Shown here: positions 20,035 through 30,563 of the stretch, piece by piece
How positions within the stretch are numbered: position 1 is the first letter of the stretch
How the letters are laid out: every line of letters begins with the position of its first letter
Assembly: GCF_029911635.1 (NCBI RefSeq)
Contig: NZ_JARYTI010000002.1
Coordinates: 1-64,000, forward strand
Reading direction: 5' to 3'
DNA: 64,000 nucleotides
Origin: Sphingomonas sp. AR_OL41
GTDB lineage: Bacteria > Pseudomonadota > Alphaproteobacteria > Sphingomonadales > Sphingomonadaceae
Position numbers and translations under genes: made by a program
The notes under the pieces: model-generated
Database searches by the model: none
Seen by the model: the letters and a program-made list of their open reading frames with translations, nothing else
Told to the model about the DNA's origin: nothing

Positions 20035-21264
20035 TCAGGCGATCAGGCCGCCGGCGGTCATCTTGCTCTCGAGATTGGCGCGAACCGCCTCGAAGAACTG
20101 TTCGGTCGTCATCCACGGCTGGTCGGGGCCGATGAGGATCGCGAGATCCTTGGTCATCGCGCCATTTTCGACCGTCTCGATGCAGCAGCGCTCGAGCGTC
20201 TCGGCAAAGGCCGTCACTTCGGGCGTGCCGTCGAACTTGCCGCGATACTTGAGGCCACCGGTCCAGGCGAAGATCGACGCGATCGGGTTGGTCGAGGTCG
20301 CCTTGCCCTGTTCGTGCATGCGGAAGTGGCGCGTGACGGTGCCGTGCGCCGCCTCGGCCTCGACGGTCTTGCCGTCGGGGGTGAGCAACACCGAGGTCAT
20401 CAGGCCGAGCGAGCCGAAGCCCTGCGCGACCTGGTCCGACTGAACGTCGCCGTCGTAATTCTTGCAGGCCCAGACGAACTCGCCATGCCATTTGAGCGCA
20501 CTGGCGACCATGTCGTCGATCAGGCGATGCTCGTAGACGATGCCAGCTTCCTTGAACTTGTCCTTGAATTCGGCGTCGAAAACCTCGGCGAAGAGGTCCT
20601 TGAAGCGGCCGTCATAGGCCTTGAGGATGGTGTTCTTGGTCGACAGATAGACCGGCCAGCCGAGGTTGAGGCCATAATGCATCGAGGCGCGGGCGAAATC
20701 GCGGATCGAATCGTCGAGATTGTACATCGCCATGGCGACGCCCGAGGAGGGGTATTGGAACACTTCCTCGTCGATCACCGTGCCGTCATCGCCCTCGAAC
20801 ACGAGGCGCAGCTTGCCCGGGCCGGGAACGCGGAAATCGGTCGCGCGATACTGATCGCCAAAGGCGTGGCGGCCGACGACGATCGGGTGCGTCCAGCCCG
20901 GGATGAGGCGCGGTACGTTCTTGATCACGATCGGTTCGCGAAACACCACGCCGCCAAGGATGTTGCGGATCGTACCGTTGGGCGACTTCCACATCTTCTT
21001 GAGCTTGAATTCCTCGACGCGCGCCTCGTCAGGCGTGATCGTCGCGCACTTCACGCCGACGCCATATTTCTGGATTGCCCGCGCGCTGTCGACGGTGACC
21101 TTGTCGTCGGTCGCGTCGCGATGCTCGACCGCGAGATCGTAATAATCGAGGTCGATGTCGAGATAGGGGAGAATCAGGCGTTCCCGGATCCACTGCCAGA
21201 TGATCCGCGTCATTTCGTCGCCGTCGATTTCCACGACGGGCGTCTTTACCTTGATCTTCGCCAT
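20035..21264 (-). CDS. icd: NADP-dependent isocitrate dehydrogenase (eukaryotic type)
   Basis: The 409-residue enzyme converts isocitrate to 2-oxoglutarate with NADPH formation in the TCA cycle. It begins [20 protein letters not shown] and has the substrate segments [12 protein letters not shown] and the metal/substrate region YDGDVQSD. This is the homodimeric type found in alphaproteobacteria and eukaryotes rather than the E. coli Icd type. The ATG at 21264 matches the family; the frame extends 17 codons upstream without support. It is divergent from psd. Confidence 0.95.
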   Translation of the reverse strand: MAKIKVKTPVVEIDGDEMTRIIWQWIRERLILPYLDIDLDYYDLAVEHRDATDDKVTVDSARAIQKYGVGVKCATITPDEARVEEFKLKKMWKSPNGTIRNILGGVVFREPIVIKNVPRLIPGWTHPIVVGRHAFGDQYRATDFRVPGPGKLRLVFEGDDGTVIDEEVFQYPSSGVAMAMYNLDDSIRDFARASMHYGLNLGWPVYLSTKNTILKAYDGRFKDLFAEVFDAEFKDKFKEAGIVYEHRLIDDMVASALKWHGEFVWACKNYDGDVQSDQVAQGFGSLGLMTSVLLTPDGKTVEAEAAHGTVTRHFRMHEQGKATSTNPIASIFAWTGGLKYRGKFDGTPEVTAFAETLERCCIETVENGAMTKDLAILIGPDQPWMTTEQFFEAVRANLESKMTAGGLIA

Positions 21265-21334
21265 CGATGCCTTCTGTTTCCGGAGGAGGGAGGTTGGCGA
21301 CGCGTCTAGGGACAAGGTGCGCCTTGATCAACCG

Positions 21335-21387
21335 CCGCGACGCATGTGTACCGCATAGGCAATACACGTTGCGATTGTGCGTCGCGG
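21335..21387. promoter_or_regulatory. Inverted repeat in icd-psd divergent region
   Basis: CCGCGACGCA (21335-21344) is complementary to TGCGTCGCGG (21378-21387), with GTGTA/TACAC nested inside (21346-21350 and 21363-21367). It sits between two divergent genes and could be a cruciform, an operator or part of a leader; no regulator is implied. Confidence 0.4.
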
Positions 21388-21409
21388 TATCGCGGGGTAG
21401 AGAGAGGGG

Positions 21410-22138
21410 ATGGCATCACCCGAAAATCCGGATTCCGCGACCAGCACGGTCAAGTGGCGCATCCCCGAGCTTCATCCCGAAGGCCGCAAATATGTCCTGA
21501 TCGCAGCGGTCGTCGCCCTGCTGGTCTGGGTGTTCGTCCCGATCCTGACCTGGCCCTTCATTGGCCTGACCTTGTGGGTTACGCTGTTTTTTCGCGATCC
21601 GATCCGCGTCACGCCGCAGGGCGAGGGGCTGATTATCGCACCTGCCGATGGGTTGATCACGCTGATCGAGCGCGTGCCGGTCCCGCGCGAGATGGCCGGG
21701 CCCGATGGCCTGGGCGACGCGCCGATGGTGCGCGTATCGATTTTCATGTCGGTGTTCGACGTCCATATCAACCGCACGCCGATCGCCGGCACGATTCGCC
21801 AGGTCGTCTATATTTCCGGCAAGTTTCTCAACGCCGATCTCGACAAGGCGAGCGAGGAGAATGAGCGCCAGCATATCGTCGTCGAGGGGCGGGACGGTCG
21901 GCGTGTCGGCTTTACCCAGATCGCCGGCCTGGTGGCGCGGCGCATTGTGCCCTTCGTCAAGCCCGGCGACATGGTGGCGAGCGGTCAGCGCATCGGCCTG
22001 ATCCGCTTCGGCAGTCGCGTCGATGTCTATTTGCCCGAGGGGATCAATTGCCAGGTCGTTCTGGGGCAGCGCAGCGTTGCTGGCGAGACCGTGCTCGGTC
22101 GCCCCGAAATCCCGACGCCGACCGGCATTACACAGTGA
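21410..22138 (+). CDS. psd: Phosphatidylserine decarboxylase proenzyme
   Basis: The 242-residue pyruvoyl enzyme converts phosphatidylserine to phosphatidylethanolamine at the inner membrane. It has a hydrophobic segment at residues 27-60 (a two-helix hairpin), the catalytic region [16 protein letters not shown], and the self-cleavage site Gly201-Ser202 in [13 protein letters not shown], where Ser202 becomes the pyruvoyl group. The length and the GS motif put it in the short type-II group. pssA starts ten bases after its stop, so substrate-making and substrate-using enzymes are co-expressed. Confidence 0.93.
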   Translation: MASPENPDSATSTVKWRIPELHPEGRKYVLIAAVVALLVWVFVPILTWPFIGLTLWVTLFFRDPIRVTPQGEGLIIAPADGLITLIERVPVPREMAGPDGLGDAPMVRVSIFMSVFDVHINRTPIAGTIRQVVYISGKFLNADLDKASEENERQHIVVEGRDGRRVGFTQIAGLVARRIVPFVKPGDMVASGQRIGLIRFGSRVDVYLPEGINCQVVLGQRSVAGETVLGRPEIPTPTGITQ

Positions 22139-22148
22139 GGCACGCCAA

Positions 22149-22967
22149 GTGAGAGTACCGCGTCCGGGTCATATCCGGCGGGGCCTGCCGCTTCGTGCGG
22201 TGGCACCCAATGCCGTGACCGCGCTTGCTCTGTGTTCAGGGCTGACGGGTATCCGCTTCGCGATCGCCGGCCATTGGGAACTGGCGGTGGCGATGGTGAT
22301 GATCGCCGGCGTGCTCGACGGGCTCGATGGGCGGATCGCGCGGATGCTGCACGGTGAGAGCCGGTTCGGCGCGGAACTCGATTCGCTGAGTGACGCGATC
22401 TCGTTCGGCGTCTCGCCTGCGCTGATTCTCTATCTGTGGTCGCTTGAAAAGCTCCCGCGGTTCGGCTGGCTGTGTGCGCTGCTGCTGGCGGTGTTCTGTG
22501 CGCTGCGGCTCGCGCGTTTCAATGCCAATATCGATCTCAGCGAGCAGCCGCACAAATCGGCCGGATTCCTGACCGGCGTGCCGGCACCGGCTGGAGCGGC
22601 GCTGGCGATGTTGCCGCTTTATCTGTGGTTCGTCACCGAGCAGCCTATCCTGCGCTCACCCTATATAGTCGCACCCTGGGTCGCGCTTGTCGCCAGTCTG
22701 ATGGTGTCGAGCATGGCCACCTTCAGTTGGGGATCGCTCAAACTGCGTCGACGCATTCGCTTCGAGGCCATTGTCGTGGTGGTCTTGCTGGGAGCGGCGC
22801 TCATTTCCGCAACCTGGGAAACCCTAGCCGCGGTGACGATCGCCTATTTTCTAACCTTTCCGTTCAGCATCCGCGCCTATGCGCGGGTCACGCGGCTGCG
22901 CGCAGCGTCGCCCGGGTTGGTTGTGCCAGCGCCGTCCGCACCCGTGAGCGAACCCGATTCTCCCTGA
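22149..22967 (+). CDS. pssA: CDP-diacylglycerol-serine O-phosphatidyltransferase
   Basis: The 272-residue polytopic membrane protein carries the CDP-alcohol phosphatidyltransferase signature DGLDGRIAR...GAELDSLSD (residues 57-82). It makes phosphatidylserine from CDP-diacylglycerol and serine; psd upstream then decarboxylates it. The GTG at 22149 is chosen because GAGG lies at 22137-22140 and the protein then starts at a family-like position; the longer frame overlaps psd. The 3' end overlaps a small opposite-strand frame (22888-23121). Confidence 0.92.
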   Translation: MRVPRPGHIRRGLPLRAVAPNAVTALALCSGLTGIRFAIAGHWELAVAMVMIAGVLDGLDGRIARMLHGESRFGAELDSLSDAISFGVSPALILYLWSLEKLPRFGWLCALLLAVFCALRLARFNANIDLSEQPHKSAGFLTGVPAPAGAALAMLPLYLWFVTEQPILRSPYIVAPWVALVASLMVSSMATFSWGSLKLRRRIRFEAIVVVVLLGAALISATWETLAAVTIAYFLTFPFSIRAYARVTRLRAASPGLVVPAPSAPVSEPDSP

Positions 22968-23121
22968 CGATCAGCGCCGGGCAAACAACAAGCGTCGGAT
23001 CAACACCGTCGCGCAGCAGGCCAATGATACGGGGCATGGCGGGCACGAGCGTGAACGCCAGCACCCAGGCGGATGCCGCGAACGCAGCGGCGAAAACCAG
23101 GTAACCGACAACCGTGATCAT
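22888..23121 (-). CDS. Small single-helix membrane protein, hypothetical
   Basis: The frame encodes 77 residues beginning MITVVGYLVFAAAFAASAWV, one clear membrane helix, then MPRIIGLLRDG and a basic, Arg-rich tail. GGGAG is placed about 8 bases before the ATG on the minus strand, which supports translation. Its last 80 bases run antisense under the pssA 3' end. I do not recognise the family. It could be a chance frame in GC-rich DNA, but the helix and ribosome site argue for a real gene. Confidence 0.5.
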   Translation of the reverse strand: MITVVGYLVFAAAFAASAWVLAFTLVPAMPRIIGLLRDGVDPTLVVCPALIVRENRVRSRVRTALAQPTRATLRAAA

Positions 23122-23297
23122 TGCGCAACTCCCTGCAATATGGGCAGTGTTCGCACCTCACGACGTGGTGACGCCGCCAAAGGTTCCGTTGCCCCGTTTC
23201 GATCGCTATATGTTCCGCTAATGTTCGCGCTGTCAAGCGGCTAATACGACCTTGCAAGTGCGCTCGCGTTGAGCTATCGGCGCCGCCTCAACCCGCA

Positions 23298-23349
23298 TGG
23301 GAAGCACATATAGCCGGTGTCCGGAGCAATCCGGGTTACTCGCTTCCCA
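23298..23349 (+). promoter_or_regulatory. Candidate structured leader of rpsB mRNA
   Basis: TGGGAAGC (23298-23305) pairs with GCTTCCCA (23342-23349). Inside, CCGGA-GCAA-TCCGG (23321-23334) forms a five-bp stem capped by a GNRA-type tetraloop. The structure ends 27 bases before the rpsB start, between it and the AAAGGA ribosome site region. S2 autoregulates its own mRNA in E. coli; an analogous leader is inferred here. Confidence 0.5.
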
Positions 23350-23376
23350 GAGGCATAACCGGAAAGGAACCATCCT

Positions 23377-24249
23377 ATGGCGGCACCTGTCGTCTCCATG
23401 CAGCAATTGCTCGAAACGGGCGCGCACTTCGGCCACCAGACGCATCGCTGGAACCCGAAGATGAAGCCCTACATCTTTGGCGACCGCAACGGCGTCCATA
23501 TTCTCGACCTGTCGCAGACCGTGCCGCTGTTCGCGCGCGCACTCGAATTCGTCAGCGACCGCGTCGCCTCGGGCGGCAAGGTGCTGTTCGTCGGCACCAA
23601 GCGCCAGGCGCAGGAGCCCGTCGCCGATGCCGCGCGTCGTTCGGGCCAGCATTTCGTCAACCATCGCTGGCTGGGCGGCATGCTCACCAACTGGAAGACC
23701 ATCTCCAACTCGATCAAGCGCCTCAAGACGCTCGAAGAGCAGCTCTCGGGCGACACGCACGGCCTGACCAAGAAGGAAGTCCTTCAGCTCACCCGCGAGA
23801 AGGACAAGCTCGAAATGTCGCTCGGCGGCATTCGCGACATGGGCGGCATTCCCGACGTGATGTTCGTGATCGACGCCAACAAGGAAGAGCTGGCGATCAA
23901 GGAAGCCAACACGCTCGGCATTCCGGTCGTTGCGATCCTCGATTCGAACGTCAGCCCGGACGGCATCGCCTTCCCGGTGCCGGCGAACGACGATGCCAGC
24001 CGCGCCATCCGCCTGTACTGCGAGGCGATTGCCATCGCCGCGACGCGTGGCGGCCATGAGCAGCAGGCGCGCCGTGGTGCCGACATCGGTGCGATGGACG
24101 CGCCTCCGGTCGAGGAAGCACTGACCGTCGAGCCGGCTCCGGCCGCCGAAGTCGAAGCCGCTGCCCCGGTCGAGGCGCCCATCGCCGCGCCGGTCGAAGC
24201 AGCCGCGCCGGAAATGGCCGCCGAGGAAGAGCGTCAGCTCGACGCCTGA
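23377..24249 (+). CDS. rpsB: 30S ribosomal protein S2
   Basis: The 290-residue protein has the S2 core ([70 protein letters not shown]). It continues past residue ~235 into an acidic Ala/Pro/Glu-rich tail ([17 protein letters not shown] and similar), which is probably disordered and longer than in E. coli. GGAAAGGAA just upstream supports the ATG. It is first in a run with tsf, pyrH and frr. Confidence 0.97.
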   Translation: MAAPVVSMQQLLETGAHFGHQTHRWNPKMKPYIFGDRNGVHILDLSQTVPLFARALEFVSDRVASGGKVLFVGTKRQAQEPVADAARRSGQHFVNHRWLGGMLTNWKTISNSIKRLKTLEEQLSGDTHGLTKKEVLQLTREKDKLEMSLGGIRDMGGIPDVMFVIDANKEELAIKEANTLGIPVVAILDSNVSPDGIAFPVPANDDASRAIRLYCEAIAIAATRGGHEQQARRGADIGAMDAPPVEEALTVEPAPAAEVEAAAPVEAPIAAPVEAAAPEMAAEEERQLDA

Positions 24250-24266
24250 AGCGTCGCCGAACCGTC

Positions 24267-24307
24267 ATGCGGGCGGGGTAGGGCGACAAGCCTTACCTCG
24301 CCCGCAT
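24267..24307 (+). terminator. Long rpsB-tsf intergenic hairpin (attenuator or processing site)
   Basis: An 18 bp stem (24267-24284 with 24290-24307, loop GACAA, two G-U pairs in RNA) lies between rpsB and tsf. No T-run follows, so partial termination, RNase cleavage or 3'-end protection that tunes S2 against EF-Ts are all possible. Confidence 0.55.
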
Positions 24308-24335
24308 CCATATTCTGAGTAGAAGGAAGACTGAC

Positions 24336-25271
24336 ATGGCCGAGATCACGGCAGCCGCGGTGAAGGACCTGCGCGAAAAGAGCGGCGCAGGCATGATGGA
24401 TTGCAAGAAGGCGTTGACCGAAGCGGGTGGCGACTTGACCGCCGCGCTTGACTGGCTGCGCACCAAGGGCCTTGCCGCTGCCGCCAAGAAGTCGAGCCGC
24501 ACCGCGGCCGAAGGGCTGATCGGCGTTGCGGTCAACGGCACCGTCGGTGCCGCGATCGAGGTCAATTCCGAGACCGATTTCGTTGCCAAGAACGATCAGT
24601 TCCAGGGCTTCGTGCGCGATGTCACGTTCGTGGCGCTCGAACTGGGTGACGATCTCGACGTGATCAAGGCTGCAGCACTCGGCGGCAAGACCGTCGAGGA
24701 GACGCTGACCAACAACATCGCGACGATCGGCGAGAACCAGTCGCTGCGTCGCGCCAAGCGCCTGACGGTTTCGTCGGGTGCGGTCGTGCCGTACGTCCAC
24801 AATCAGGCCGGCCCTGGCCTCGGCAAGATCGGTGTGCTGGTTGCACTCGAGAGCGAAGCCGACAACGACGCGCTGCAGGCGCTGGGCAAGCAGCTCGCGA
24901 TGCACATCGCCGCTGCCTTCCCGCTGGCGCTGAACGAGGCCGATCTCGACCCGGCGATCGTCGAACGCGAGCGTGCGATCGCCACCGAAAAGGCCGCCGA
25001 GAGCGGCAAACCGGCCGACATCGTCGCCAAGATGGTCGATGGCGCGATCGCCAAGTACCGCAAGGAGAACGCCCTGGTCAGCCAGCTGCTGGTGATGGAC
25101 GGCAAGACCAAGATCTCCGACGTCGTTGCCAATGCCGCCAAGGCGGCGGGGAAGCCGATCGCGCTGACGGGCTATGTCCGCTTCCAGCTCGGCGAAGGCA
25201 TCGAAAAGGACGTCAGCGACTTCGCCGCCGAAGTCGCGGCCGCTTCCGGCGTGCCGCAGGCCGTCGCCTGA
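24336..25271 (+). CDS. tsf: Elongation factor Ts
   Basis: The 311-residue guanine nucleotide exchange factor recharges EF-Tu. The N-terminal UBA-like helix has the signature [19 protein letters not shown]. The core motif [10 protein letters not shown] (near residue 77) contacts EF-Tu, and the C-terminal module ends [10 protein letters not shown]...[17 protein letters not shown] precedes the ATG. The order rpsB-tsf-pyrH-frr is conserved across bacteria. Confidence 0.97.
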   Translation: MAEITAAAVKDLREKSGAGMMDCKKALTEAGGDLTAALDWLRTKGLAAAAKKSSRTAAEGLIGVAVNGTVGAAIEVNSETDFVAKNDQFQGFVRDVTFVALELGDDLDVIKAAALGGKTVEETLTNNIATIGENQSLRRAKRLTVSSGAVVPYVHNQAGPGLGKIGVLVALESEADNDALQALGKQLAMHIAAAFPLALNEADLDPAIVERERAIATEKAAESGKPADIVAKMVDGAIAKYRKENALVSQLLVMDGKTKISDVVANAAKAAGKPIALTGYVRFQLGEGIEKDVSDFAAEVAAASGVPQAVA

Positions 25272-25394
25272 CATCGCTGTGCCACCGGCCGGGTCGACCT
25301 GTTCGACCCGGCCGGCGGACGACATATGCGGAGGTTGTGCGACAATCTTCGCGCGCCTAAGGTCCGCGCCGCGCTTCCCAACCGTCGAGGCCTG

Positions 25395-26117
<723 letters not shown>

Positions 26118-26120
26118 GCG

Positions 26121-26678
26121 ATGGCTCTCTATGACAAGGCCGATCTCGAACGTCGCATGGCCGGTGCTGTCGAGGCGCTGAAGCAGGATCTGGTCGGGCT
26201 GCGTACCGGCCGGGCCTCGACCTCGCTGCTCGATCCCGTCACGGTCACCGTCTATGGATCGCAAATGCCGCTCAACCAGGTGGCGACCGTTTCGGCGCCC
26301 GAACCGCGCCTGTTGTCGGTGCAGGTCTGGGACAAGACCAATGTCGGCCCGGTCGACAAGGCGATTCGCTCCGCCGGCCTTGGCCTCAACCCGATCGTCG
26401 ACGGCACCACGCTGCGGCTGCCGATTCCGGATCTGACCGAGGAGCGCCGCAAGGAACTCGCCAAGCTCGCCGGCCAATATGCCGAGAAGGCCCGCATCGC
26501 CGCGCGCAACGTGCGTCGCGATGGCATGGACAATCTCAAGACCGACGAGAAGAAGGGTGTGTTCGGCGAGGACGAGCGCAAGCGCCATGAGGTCGAGGTA
26601 CAGAAGCTGACCGATTCGACGATTGCCGACATCGATGCTGCGGCGACCGCCAAGGAAAAGGAAATCCTGGGCAAGTGA
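26121..26678 (+). CDS. frr: Ribosome recycling factor
   Basis: The 185-residue factor splits post-termination ribosomes with EF-G. It is all family pattern: [62 protein letters not shown], then a long helical end. The length matches the family. Its stop overlaps the GTG start of uppS (GTGA). Confidence 0.96.
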   Translation: MALYDKADLERRMAGAVEALKQDLVGLRTGRASTSLLDPVTVTVYGSQMPLNQVATVSAPEPRLLSVQVWDKTNVGPVDKAIRSAGLGLNPIVDGTTLRLPIPDLTEERRKELAKLAGQYAEKARIAARNVRRDGMDNLKTDEKKGVFGEDERKRHEVEVQKLTDSTIADIDAAATAKEKEILGK

Positions 26679-27418
26679 GCCTGCGTGCCGCCCCTGCGCC
26701 CGATGCGGCGACGGGCTCGGCCAGCCTGCCCCGGCATGTCGCTATCATCATGGACGGCAATGGCCGTTGGGCCAAGAAGCGCCATTTGCTGCGTCTCGCC
26801 GGGCACCGTCAGGGTGTCGAGGCGGTACGCCGCGTAAGCCGGGCGGCGCGGGCTATGGGAATCGAGGCGCTGACACTCTACGCCTTCTCTTCGGAAAACT
26901 GGCGGCGCCCGCAGGAAGAGGTCGGCGACCTGATGGGGTTGCTGCGGCTGTTCATCCGCACCGACCTGGACGAGCTGGTGCGCGAGAATGTGCGGTTGCG
27001 GGTGATCGGCGACTATCGCCGTTTCTCGCCCGATCTTGTCGCGCAGGTTGACGAGGCGTTGGCGCGTACCGCGAGCAACGATGGCCCGATCCTGGTGATC
27101 GCGCTCAACTACGGGTCGCAGAGCGAGATTGCCGCGGCCGCGCGGCGCCTGGCCGAGAAAGCCGTTGCCGGGGAGATCGACCCGGCCGCAATCGACGCCG
27201 ACATGATGGCCGGCGAACTCGATACCGCCGATCTGCCGCCGCTCGACCTGCTGATCCGCACGTCGGGCGAGGTGCGCCTGTCCAATTTTCTGCTGTGGCA
27301 GGCGGCTTATGCCGAATTGCTGTTCGTCGACACGCTGTGGCCCGATTTCAACGGCGATACGTTGGCCGAAGCAGTAAGCTTGTTCGCGCAGCGCCAGCGA
27401 CGGTTCGGCGGTCTGTGA
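26675..27418 (+). CDS. uppS: Undecaprenyl diphosphate synthase (isoprenyl transferase)
   Basis: The 247-residue cis-prenyltransferase makes the C55 lipid carrier for peptidoglycan. The catalytic Asp27 lies in [35 protein letters not shown] and [23 protein letters not shown] are all present. The GTG at 26675 overlaps the frr stop by 4 bases, so translation is coupled. cdsA follows with another GTGA overlap. Confidence 0.96.
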   Translation: MSLRAAPAPDAATGSASLPRHVAIIMDGNGRWAKKRHLLRLAGHRQGVEAVRRVSRAARAMGIEALTLYAFSSENWRRPQEEVGDLMGLLRLFIRTDLDELVRENVRLRVIGDYRRFSPDLVAQVDEALARTASNDGPILVIALNYGSQSEIAAAARRLAEKAVAGEIDPAAIDADMMAGELDTADLPPLDLLIRTSGEVRLSNFLLWQAAYAELLFVDTLWPDFNGDTLAEAVSLFAQRQRRFGGL

Positions 27419-28224
27419 GCGATTCGAAGGTGGCCGTGCGGCTCTCCGAGCTGCAATTGCGCATCATTGTCGGCCTCGCGCTGATCGGGGTGGCGAGCAC
27501 CGCCCTCGTTCTCGGCGGGATCGCCTTCTGGTTCCTGTGCATCGTGCTTGCGCTGCTGATGATGGGCGAATGGGCCAGTCTTGCCGGCACGCCGCCCCAG
27601 TTTGCGCGATTGGCGCAATTCGCGCTTTCGGTGCCGCTGGCGATCATGGCGCCGCGCTTTGGCGCTGGACCGGGCTTTCTGGCGCTGGGCCTGCTTGCGG
27701 GCGCGGCATTTTTCGTGGTGATCGTGACGCGCCGTCCGCGGCTTGCGGCCGGTCTGCTTTATGCCGGCTTGCCGGTGATGGGCCTGCTGCTGCTGCGCGA
27801 TCAAAAAGAGGGCGTGATTTTCACGCTGTGGGCGCTAGCGCTGGTCTGGATGTGCGACATCGGCGCCTATTTCGCCGGCCGCGCGATCGGCGGGCCCAAG
27901 CTGGCGCCAACGATCAGCCCCAACAAGACCTGGGCCGGCCTTGCCGGCGGCGTCGTCGCGGCGAGCCTGTTCGGCGCGGCGATGCACTGGCAATTCGGGC
28001 TGCCCTGGCGGCTGACGCTCGCCACGCCGGCGCTCGCCGTCCTGGCGCAGGGGGGGGATCTATATGAAAGCTGGCTCAAGCGGCGTGCCGGCGTGAAGGA
28101 TAGCGGCACCATCCTGCCCGGCCATGGCGGCGTGCTCGATCGCCTCGATGGGCTCGTGCCGGTCGCACCGGTTGCGGCATTACTCGCCGTGGCGCTGCCA
28201 AAGCTCTATCACCTGTTGCCATGA
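27415..28224 (+). CDS. cdsA: Phosphatidate cytidylyltransferase
   Basis: The 269-residue polytopic inner-membrane enzyme makes CDP-diacylglycerol from phosphatidate and CTP. The C-terminal signature is SPNKTWAGLAGG plus GDLYESWLKRRAGVKDSG and ILPGHGGVLDRLDG. About seven hydrophobic segments precede or flank it. The GTG start overlaps uppS by 4 bases; the upstream extension of the frame overlaps uppS and is rejected. Its product feeds pssA. Confidence 0.94.
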   Translation: MSDSKVAVRLSELQLRIIVGLALIGVASTALVLGGIAFWFLCIVLALLMMGEWASLAGTPPQFARLAQFALSVPLAIMAPRFGAGPGFLALGLLAGAAFFVVIVTRRPRLAAGLLYAGLPVMGLLLLRDQKEGVIFTLWALALVWMCDIGAYFAGRAIGGPKLAPTISPNKTWAGLAGGVVAASLFGAAMHWQFGLPWRLTLATPALAVLAQGGDLYESWLKRRAGVKDSGTILPGHGGVLDRLDGLVPVAPVAALLAVALPKLYHLLP

Positions 28225-29381
28225 TGAAGACCGTCTCGATTCTCGGTGCGACCGGCTCGGTCGGCAGTTCCACGCTCGACCTGGTCGAGCGCGAGCCCGA
28301 CCGCTTCCAGGTGCTTGCGCTGACCGCCAATTGTGACGTCGAAAAGCTGGCGGCGGCCGCGATCCGCACCAACGCCCGGCTGGCCGTGGTGGCGGACGAA
28401 AGCTGTCTCCCGGCGCTGCGCGAACGGCTCGCCGGGACCGGCATCGCCACGGCAGGCGGCAATGCCGCGCTGCTCGATGCCGCCGCGATGGGTGCGGACT
28501 GGACGATGGCGGCGATTGTCGGCTGCGCCGGGCTCGAACCCGTGATGGCGGCGGTCGCACGCGGCGGCACGGTGGTGCTTGCCAACAAGGAGCCGCTCGT
28601 CTCGGCAGGCGAAGTGATCCTCGCGGCCGCCGCGGCGAGCGGCGCGACGCTGCTGCCAGCCGATTCGGAGCATAATGCGATTTTCCAGTGCTTCGACCCG
28701 GCGCGGCCGGAGCGGGTGCGACGGATCATCCTGACGGCGAGCGGCGGCCCGTTTCGCGACCGGTCGCTCGACGAAATGCGCGGCGTGACGCCCGAGCAGG
28801 CGGTCGCGCACCCCAATTGGTCGATGGGCGCGAAGATCTCGGTCGATTCGGCGACGATGATGAACAAGGGCCTCGAGCTGATCGAGGCGGCGCGGCTGTT
28901 CCCGGTGCCGACGAGCCGGATCGAGATCGTCATTCACCGCCAGTCGGTGATCCATTCGCTGGTCGATTATGTCGACGGCTCGGTGCTGGCGCAGCTCGGG
29001 CCGCCCGATATGCGCACGCCGATTGCGCACTGCCTTGCCTGGCCCGACCGGATGGCGACGCCGATGGCGCCGCTCGATCTCGTCGCGATCGGACGGCTCG
29101 ATTTCGAGGCGCCCGATCCGGTGCGCTTTCCGGCACTGCAACTGGCGCGCGATGCGGTCGAGGCGGGCGGGGCGCGGCCGGCGATTCTCAATGCCGCCAA
29201 CGAGATCGCGGTCGCGGCGTTTCTCGCGCGGCGCATCGGCTTCCTCGAAATTGCCGCAATCGTCGCCGATACGCTGTCGTGCTACGACCCGCCCGCGCCC
29301 TTGACGCTTGATGCCGTTCTGGCGGTCGACGGCGAAGCGCGAAGGATCGCGGGCGAACGAGTAGAGGATTGCGTCGCTTGA
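28221..29381 (+). CDS. dxr: 1-deoxy-D-xylulose 5-phosphate reductoisomerase
   Basis: The 386-residue NADPH enzyme makes methylerythritol 4-phosphate, the committed step of the MEP pathway. The Rossmann start is TVSILGATGSVGSSTLDLV, followed by VLANKEPLVSAGE and the metal/substrate region LLPADSEHNAIFQC, then ILTASGGPF and PNWSMGAKISVDSATMMNKGLE. The ATG overlaps cdsA by 4 bases. The downstream MEP enzymes IspD and IspF are encoded as a fusion at 57004-58152. Confidence 0.96.
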   Translation: MMKTVSILGATGSVGSSTLDLVEREPDRFQVLALTANCDVEKLAAAAIRTNARLAVVADESCLPALRERLAGTGIATAGGNAALLDAAAMGADWTMAAIVGCAGLEPVMAAVARGGTVVLANKEPLVSAGEVILAAAAASGATLLPADSEHNAIFQCFDPARPERVRRIILTASGGPFRDRSLDEMRGVTPEQAVAHPNWSMGAKISVDSATMMNKGLELIEAARLFPVPTSRIEIVIHRQSVIHSLVDYVDGSVLAQLGPPDMRTPIAHCLAWPDRMATPMAPLDLVAIGRLDFEAPDPVRFPALQLARDAVEAGGARPAILNAANEIAVAAFLARRIGFLEIAAIVADTLSCYDPPAPLTLDAVLAVDGEARRIAGERVEDCVA

Positions 29382-30508
29382 TTCATAATCCGGGCTTTCT
29401 CTTCACGGTCATGGCGTTCGCGCTCGTCATCGGGCCGCTGATCTTCGTCCATGAAATGGGCCATTATCTTGCCGGGCGCCTGTTCGGCACCAAGATCGAT
29501 GCCTTTTCGATCGGCTTTGGTCCGGAGGTTGCGGGCTGGACTGATCGACGCGGCACGCGCTGGAAGCTCAGCGCCTTTCCGCTCGGCGGCTATGTGAAAT
29601 TCGCCGGCGACATGAACGCGGCGAGCCAGCCTGACCCGGCGTGGCTCGAACTGCCGGCCGAGGAGCGGGCGATGACCCTGCCGGGCAAGCCGGTGTGGCA
29701 GCGCGCGATCATCGTCGCGGCGGGACCGGTCGTGAACCTGTTGCTTGCGGTAGCGATTCTCGCTGGCTTTGCCTTTGCTTACGGCGAGAATGTCACGCCG
29801 TCGGTGGTGGGCGCAGTGCAAAAGGGCAGCGCCGCGGCGACGGCCGGTCTGCAGCCGGGCGATCGCATCATCGCGATCGCGGGCCGCAAGATCGAAACCT
29901 ATGTCGATATCAAGAATTATGTCGTGCTGCGCCCCGCGGAGCAGGTGACTATCGATTTTATGCGGGCGGGACAGACCCGCCACGCTGACGTCACTATCGG
30001 CGCGCAGACCTTGAAGGACAATTTCGGCAATGTCAGCCGGATCGGCCTGCTCGGCATCGTCGCGTCGGCACCGGTCTCTCGTCCGGTCAGCCTTGTTGCG
30101 GCGCCGTTTGCCGGGCTGCGCGCGGTGCGCGATATTCTCGGCGGACAAATCGATGCGATCGGTCAGATCATCACCGGCAGGCGCTCGGTCGATGAACTGG
30201 GCGGCCCGCTGAAGATCGCGCAATATTCCGGCCAGCAGTTCAGCCTGGGGACCGCGGCGGTGATCTGGTTCATCGCAATGATTTCGATTAATCTCGGATT
30301 CATCAACCTGTTGCCAATCCCCATGCTTGATGGTGGACACCTGCTCTTTTATGCGATCGAGGCGGTGCGGCGGCGTCCGGTGGAACCGAGTGTCCAGGAA
30401 TGGGCGTTTCGCGGCGGCCTCGCCGCGATCCTTGCGCTGATGCTGTTGGTGACGTTCAACGATCTCGGTTCATTCGGTCTGTGGAAGCTCACCGGGTTGA
30501 TCGGTTGA
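29378..30508 (+). CDS. rseP: Site-2 membrane metalloprotease RseP
   Basis: The 376-residue intramembrane zinc protease has HEMGH (His25, Glu26, His29) in the first helix, one PDZ domain near residues 120-200 (VGAVQKGSAAATAGLQPGDRI), and the third-ligand motif LLPIPMLDGGH in a later helix. RseP cleaves anti-sigma factors and signal-peptide remnants. I chose the TTG at 29378, which forms a TTGA overlap with the dxr stop and has GAGGA about nine bases upstream; an in-frame TTG three codons earlier is possible. Confidence 0.92.
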   Translation: MIHNPGFLFTVMAFALVIGPLIFVHEMGHYLAGRLFGTKIDAFSIGFGPEVAGWTDRRGTRWKLSAFPLGGYVKFAGDMNAASQPDPAWLELPAEERAMTLPGKPVWQRAIIVAAGPVVNLLLAVAILAGFAFAYGENVTPSVVGAVQKGSAAATAGLQPGDRIIAIAGRKIETYVDIKNYVVLRPAEQVTIDFMRAGQTRHADVTIGAQTLKDNFGNVSRIGLLGIVASAPVSRPVSLVAAPFAGLRAVRDILGGQIDAIGQIITGRRSVDELGGPLKIAQYSGQQFSLGTAAVIWFIAMISINLGFINLLPIPMLDGGHLLFYAIEAVRRRPVEPSVQEWAFRGGLAAILALMLLVTFNDLGSFGLWKLTGLIG

Positions 30509-30563
30509 CGTGGTTGAGGCAGGGCTGGCGCGCCCGCGAATTTTCTCCGATTGGGGTGGCATA

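Noticed and set aside
19801..21309. A 502-residue frame antisense to icd
   Set aside because: icd is unambiguous; the antisense frame shows no recognisable domain.
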